DNA from: Pseudomonadota bacterium
GTDB lineage: Bacteria; Pseudomonadota; Gammaproteobacteria; Pseudomonadales; Azotimanducaceae
Assembly: GCA_027624035.1 (NCBI GenBank)
Contig: JAQBUI010000004.1
Span: 1-64,000 of the forward strand
DNA: 64,000 nt
Reading direction: 5' to 3'
Shown here: piece after piece, positions 63,122 through 64,000 of the stretch
Layout of the letters: each line of letters starts with the position of its first letter
Numbering within the stretch: the first letter of the stretch is position 1
Program-made: the position numbers and the translations under genes
The notes under the pieces: generated by a model
Told to the model about the DNA's origin: nothing
The model's database searches: none
The model's input: the letters and a program-made list of their open reading frames with translations, nothing else

Positions 63122-63907
63122 TTAACGCCCCTTGAATTCCGGTTTTCGCTTGGCCAGAAATGCACTGATGCCTTCTTCCTTGTCCTGGGTCTGCAGCAGT
63201 GCGCCCTGGGCAAATTTCTCCATCGTGAGCGCCGCCGCGACTGAACCCTCCATCCCCTGATGGACCATGGTCTTCATGAAGTGGGGCACAAAAGGTGCGA
63301 AGGTCGCGAGGTGCTCTGCCATCCGACTGACCTCCGGGATCAGTTCAGGCGCCTCCACCATTCTGGTGACAAGGCCAATCTGCAGGGCGCGCTCGGCATT
63401 GATTGGCTCACCCATCAGCATCATCTCCAGCGCCCAGCCCTTTCCAACAATACGGGGAAGGCGCGCGGTGGCGCCGCCGCCCGGGATAATGCCGAGCTTG
63501 CCCTCGGGCGTTGCAAACCGGCTGGCGGGCGTGCAGACGCGCAGGTCACACCCGAGGGCGACCTCCAGCCCGCCGCCCATACAAATCCCGTCGATTGCCG
63601 CGATGGTTGGTTTCGGCAATTCTTCAAGTTGCCGGGCGAGGCCCTGGACAATCGGTTCCATGGCCTTTCGCAGGTCACGACTGGCGACCTCGGCAAGGTC
63701 TGACCCGGACGCAAAGGCGCGCCCACCAGCACCGGTGATGGCAATCACACGGACCTGCTCGTCCGCCGCCGCAAGCGAAACTGCCTGCTGCAGTTCAGCC
63801 AGGGTCTGCAGTGAGATCGCATTGTGCTTGTCCGGACGGTTCATGGTAATCAGCGCCAGCGGCGCCATCACCTCATACAGAATGCACGTGAAAGAATCCG
63901 AATTCAT
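63122..63907 (-). CDS. Enoyl-CoA hydratase/isomerase
   Basis: 261 aa, ATG 63907 (the TTG at 63910 in the track is one codon further). Crotonase signatures: ITMNRPDKHNAISLQTLAELQQ, GAGGRAFASGSDLAEVASRD (about residue 58) and DGICMGGGLEVALGCDLRV (about 103), then LGIIPGGGATARLPRIVGKG (about 140). C-terminal EEGISAFLAKRKPEFKGR is typical of enoyl-CoA hydratases. The start overlaps the stop of the upstream partial gene by one base (TGATG), indicating coupled translation. Confidence 0.83.
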   Translation of the reverse strand: MNSDSFTCILYEVMAPLALITMNRPDKHNAISLQTLAELQQAVSLAAADEQVRVIAITGAGGRAFASGSDLAEVASRDLRKAMEPIVQGLARQLEELPKPTIAAIDGICMGGGLEVALGCDLRVCTPASRFATPEGKLGIIPGGGATARLPRIVGKGWALEMMLMGEPINAERALQIGLVTRMVEAPELIPEVSRMAEHLATFAPFVPHFMKTMVHQGMEGSVAAALTMEKFAQGALLQTQDKEEGISAFLAKRKPEFKGR

Positions 63908-64000
63908 CAACTTGCCTCAGCGAGCGCCCACTCGTTGTCGCCATCACCAGCGACAGTAGTGCGTACCATTGATCGTTTCTGGTGCTGCGGCCAGAGATGG
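63907..64000 (-). CDS. C-terminal fragment of an unidentified protein (cut by window end)
   Basis: The minus-strand frame is open from the window edge to TGA at 63907-63909, encoding HLWPQHQKRSMVRTTVAGDG then DNEWALAEAS. Its stop overlaps the following crotonase start (TGATG). Only about 30 codons are visible, so no family can be assigned. Confidence 0.5.
   Translation of the reverse strand, partial: HLWPQHQKRSMVRTTVAGDGDNEWALAEAS

Noticed and set aside
1-64000. tRNA, rRNA, CRISPR array or intact insertion sequence
   Set aside because: Scanned by eye; I saw no tRNA-like cloverleaf, direct-repeat array or transposase. A covariance search could still find one.

Overview
The window is a roughly 58-60 % GC bacterial chromosome segment. 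It looks gammaproteobacterial: TonB receptor, Coq4-like protein, lipoproteins with classical lipoboxes, many flavin and CoA catabolic enzymes, and compact gene pairs with ATGA overlaps. I cannot place the genus. There are about 50 protein-coding genes. I see no rRNA, tRNA, CRISPR array or intact insertion sequence.

Layout. 0-13.6 kb: two CRTAC1-type FG-GAP/ASPIC lipoproteins, a vanadium-haloperoxidase-like lipoprotein, an MFS exporter, a heterodimeric ABC exporter pair, an HD-domain protein and a HigBA-like toxin-antitoxin operon with an extra 53-aa ORF. 13.8-24 kb: a TonB-dependent receptor, two VOC proteins, an APH-like kinase, a nitronate monooxygenase, a Baeyer-Villiger-type monooxygenase (BVMO) and a quinone reductase. 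24.3-28.7 kb: a glycan-type cassette (FkbM methyltransferase, cupin, methyltransferase, DegT aminotransferase, glycosyltransferase). 29.1-32.2 kb: a thioredoxin-fusion protein, a UGSC-family selenoprotein with an in-frame UGA that the ORF track splits in two, and a CDF transporter. 32.3-43.9 kb: a secreted protease, a membrane REC-Hpt protein without a kinase, a TetR/Coq4 divergent pair, a nucleotidyltransferase, a divergent UvrA and a second ABC exporter pair. 44-49.4 kb: a chorismate-lyase-like protein, an enolase-superfamily enzyme, an SDR, an ankyrin protein and RecQ. 49.7-59.2 kb: an LLM oxidoreductase, an acetoin-dehydrogenase-like operon (E1 alpha with a histone-H1-like tail, E1 beta, AcoX, E2 and a ThDP enzyme) and a second BVMO. 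59.4-64 kb: EthD, SDR, phytanoyl-CoA dioxygenase and two crotonases.

Main discoveries. The clearest is the selenoprotein gene at 30853-31371. It carries a U-G-S-C motif, followed by a stem-loop with a G-first apical loop at the spacing expected of a bacterial SECIS. It sits directly downstream of a thioredoxin-fused partner. Second is a dispersed, roughly 90-bp intergenic element in at least four places. Its predicted hairpin shows compensatory changes between copies (GGTACG/CGTACC against GGCACG/CGTGCC), and two copies bracket the protease gene in opposite orientation. Third are gene-model anomalies: RecQ extends 25 codons upstream of its track start with no ATG, GTG or TTG available, and the second ABC subunit has an in-frame TGA at codon 8 of its coupled ATG start.

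The gene mix (BVMOs, nitronate monooxygenase, LLM, EthD, SDRs, PhyH, crotonases, a 2-oxoacid-type dehydrogenase) suggests aerobic breakdown of cyclic or branched carbon compounds. No substrate can be assigned from sequence alone.
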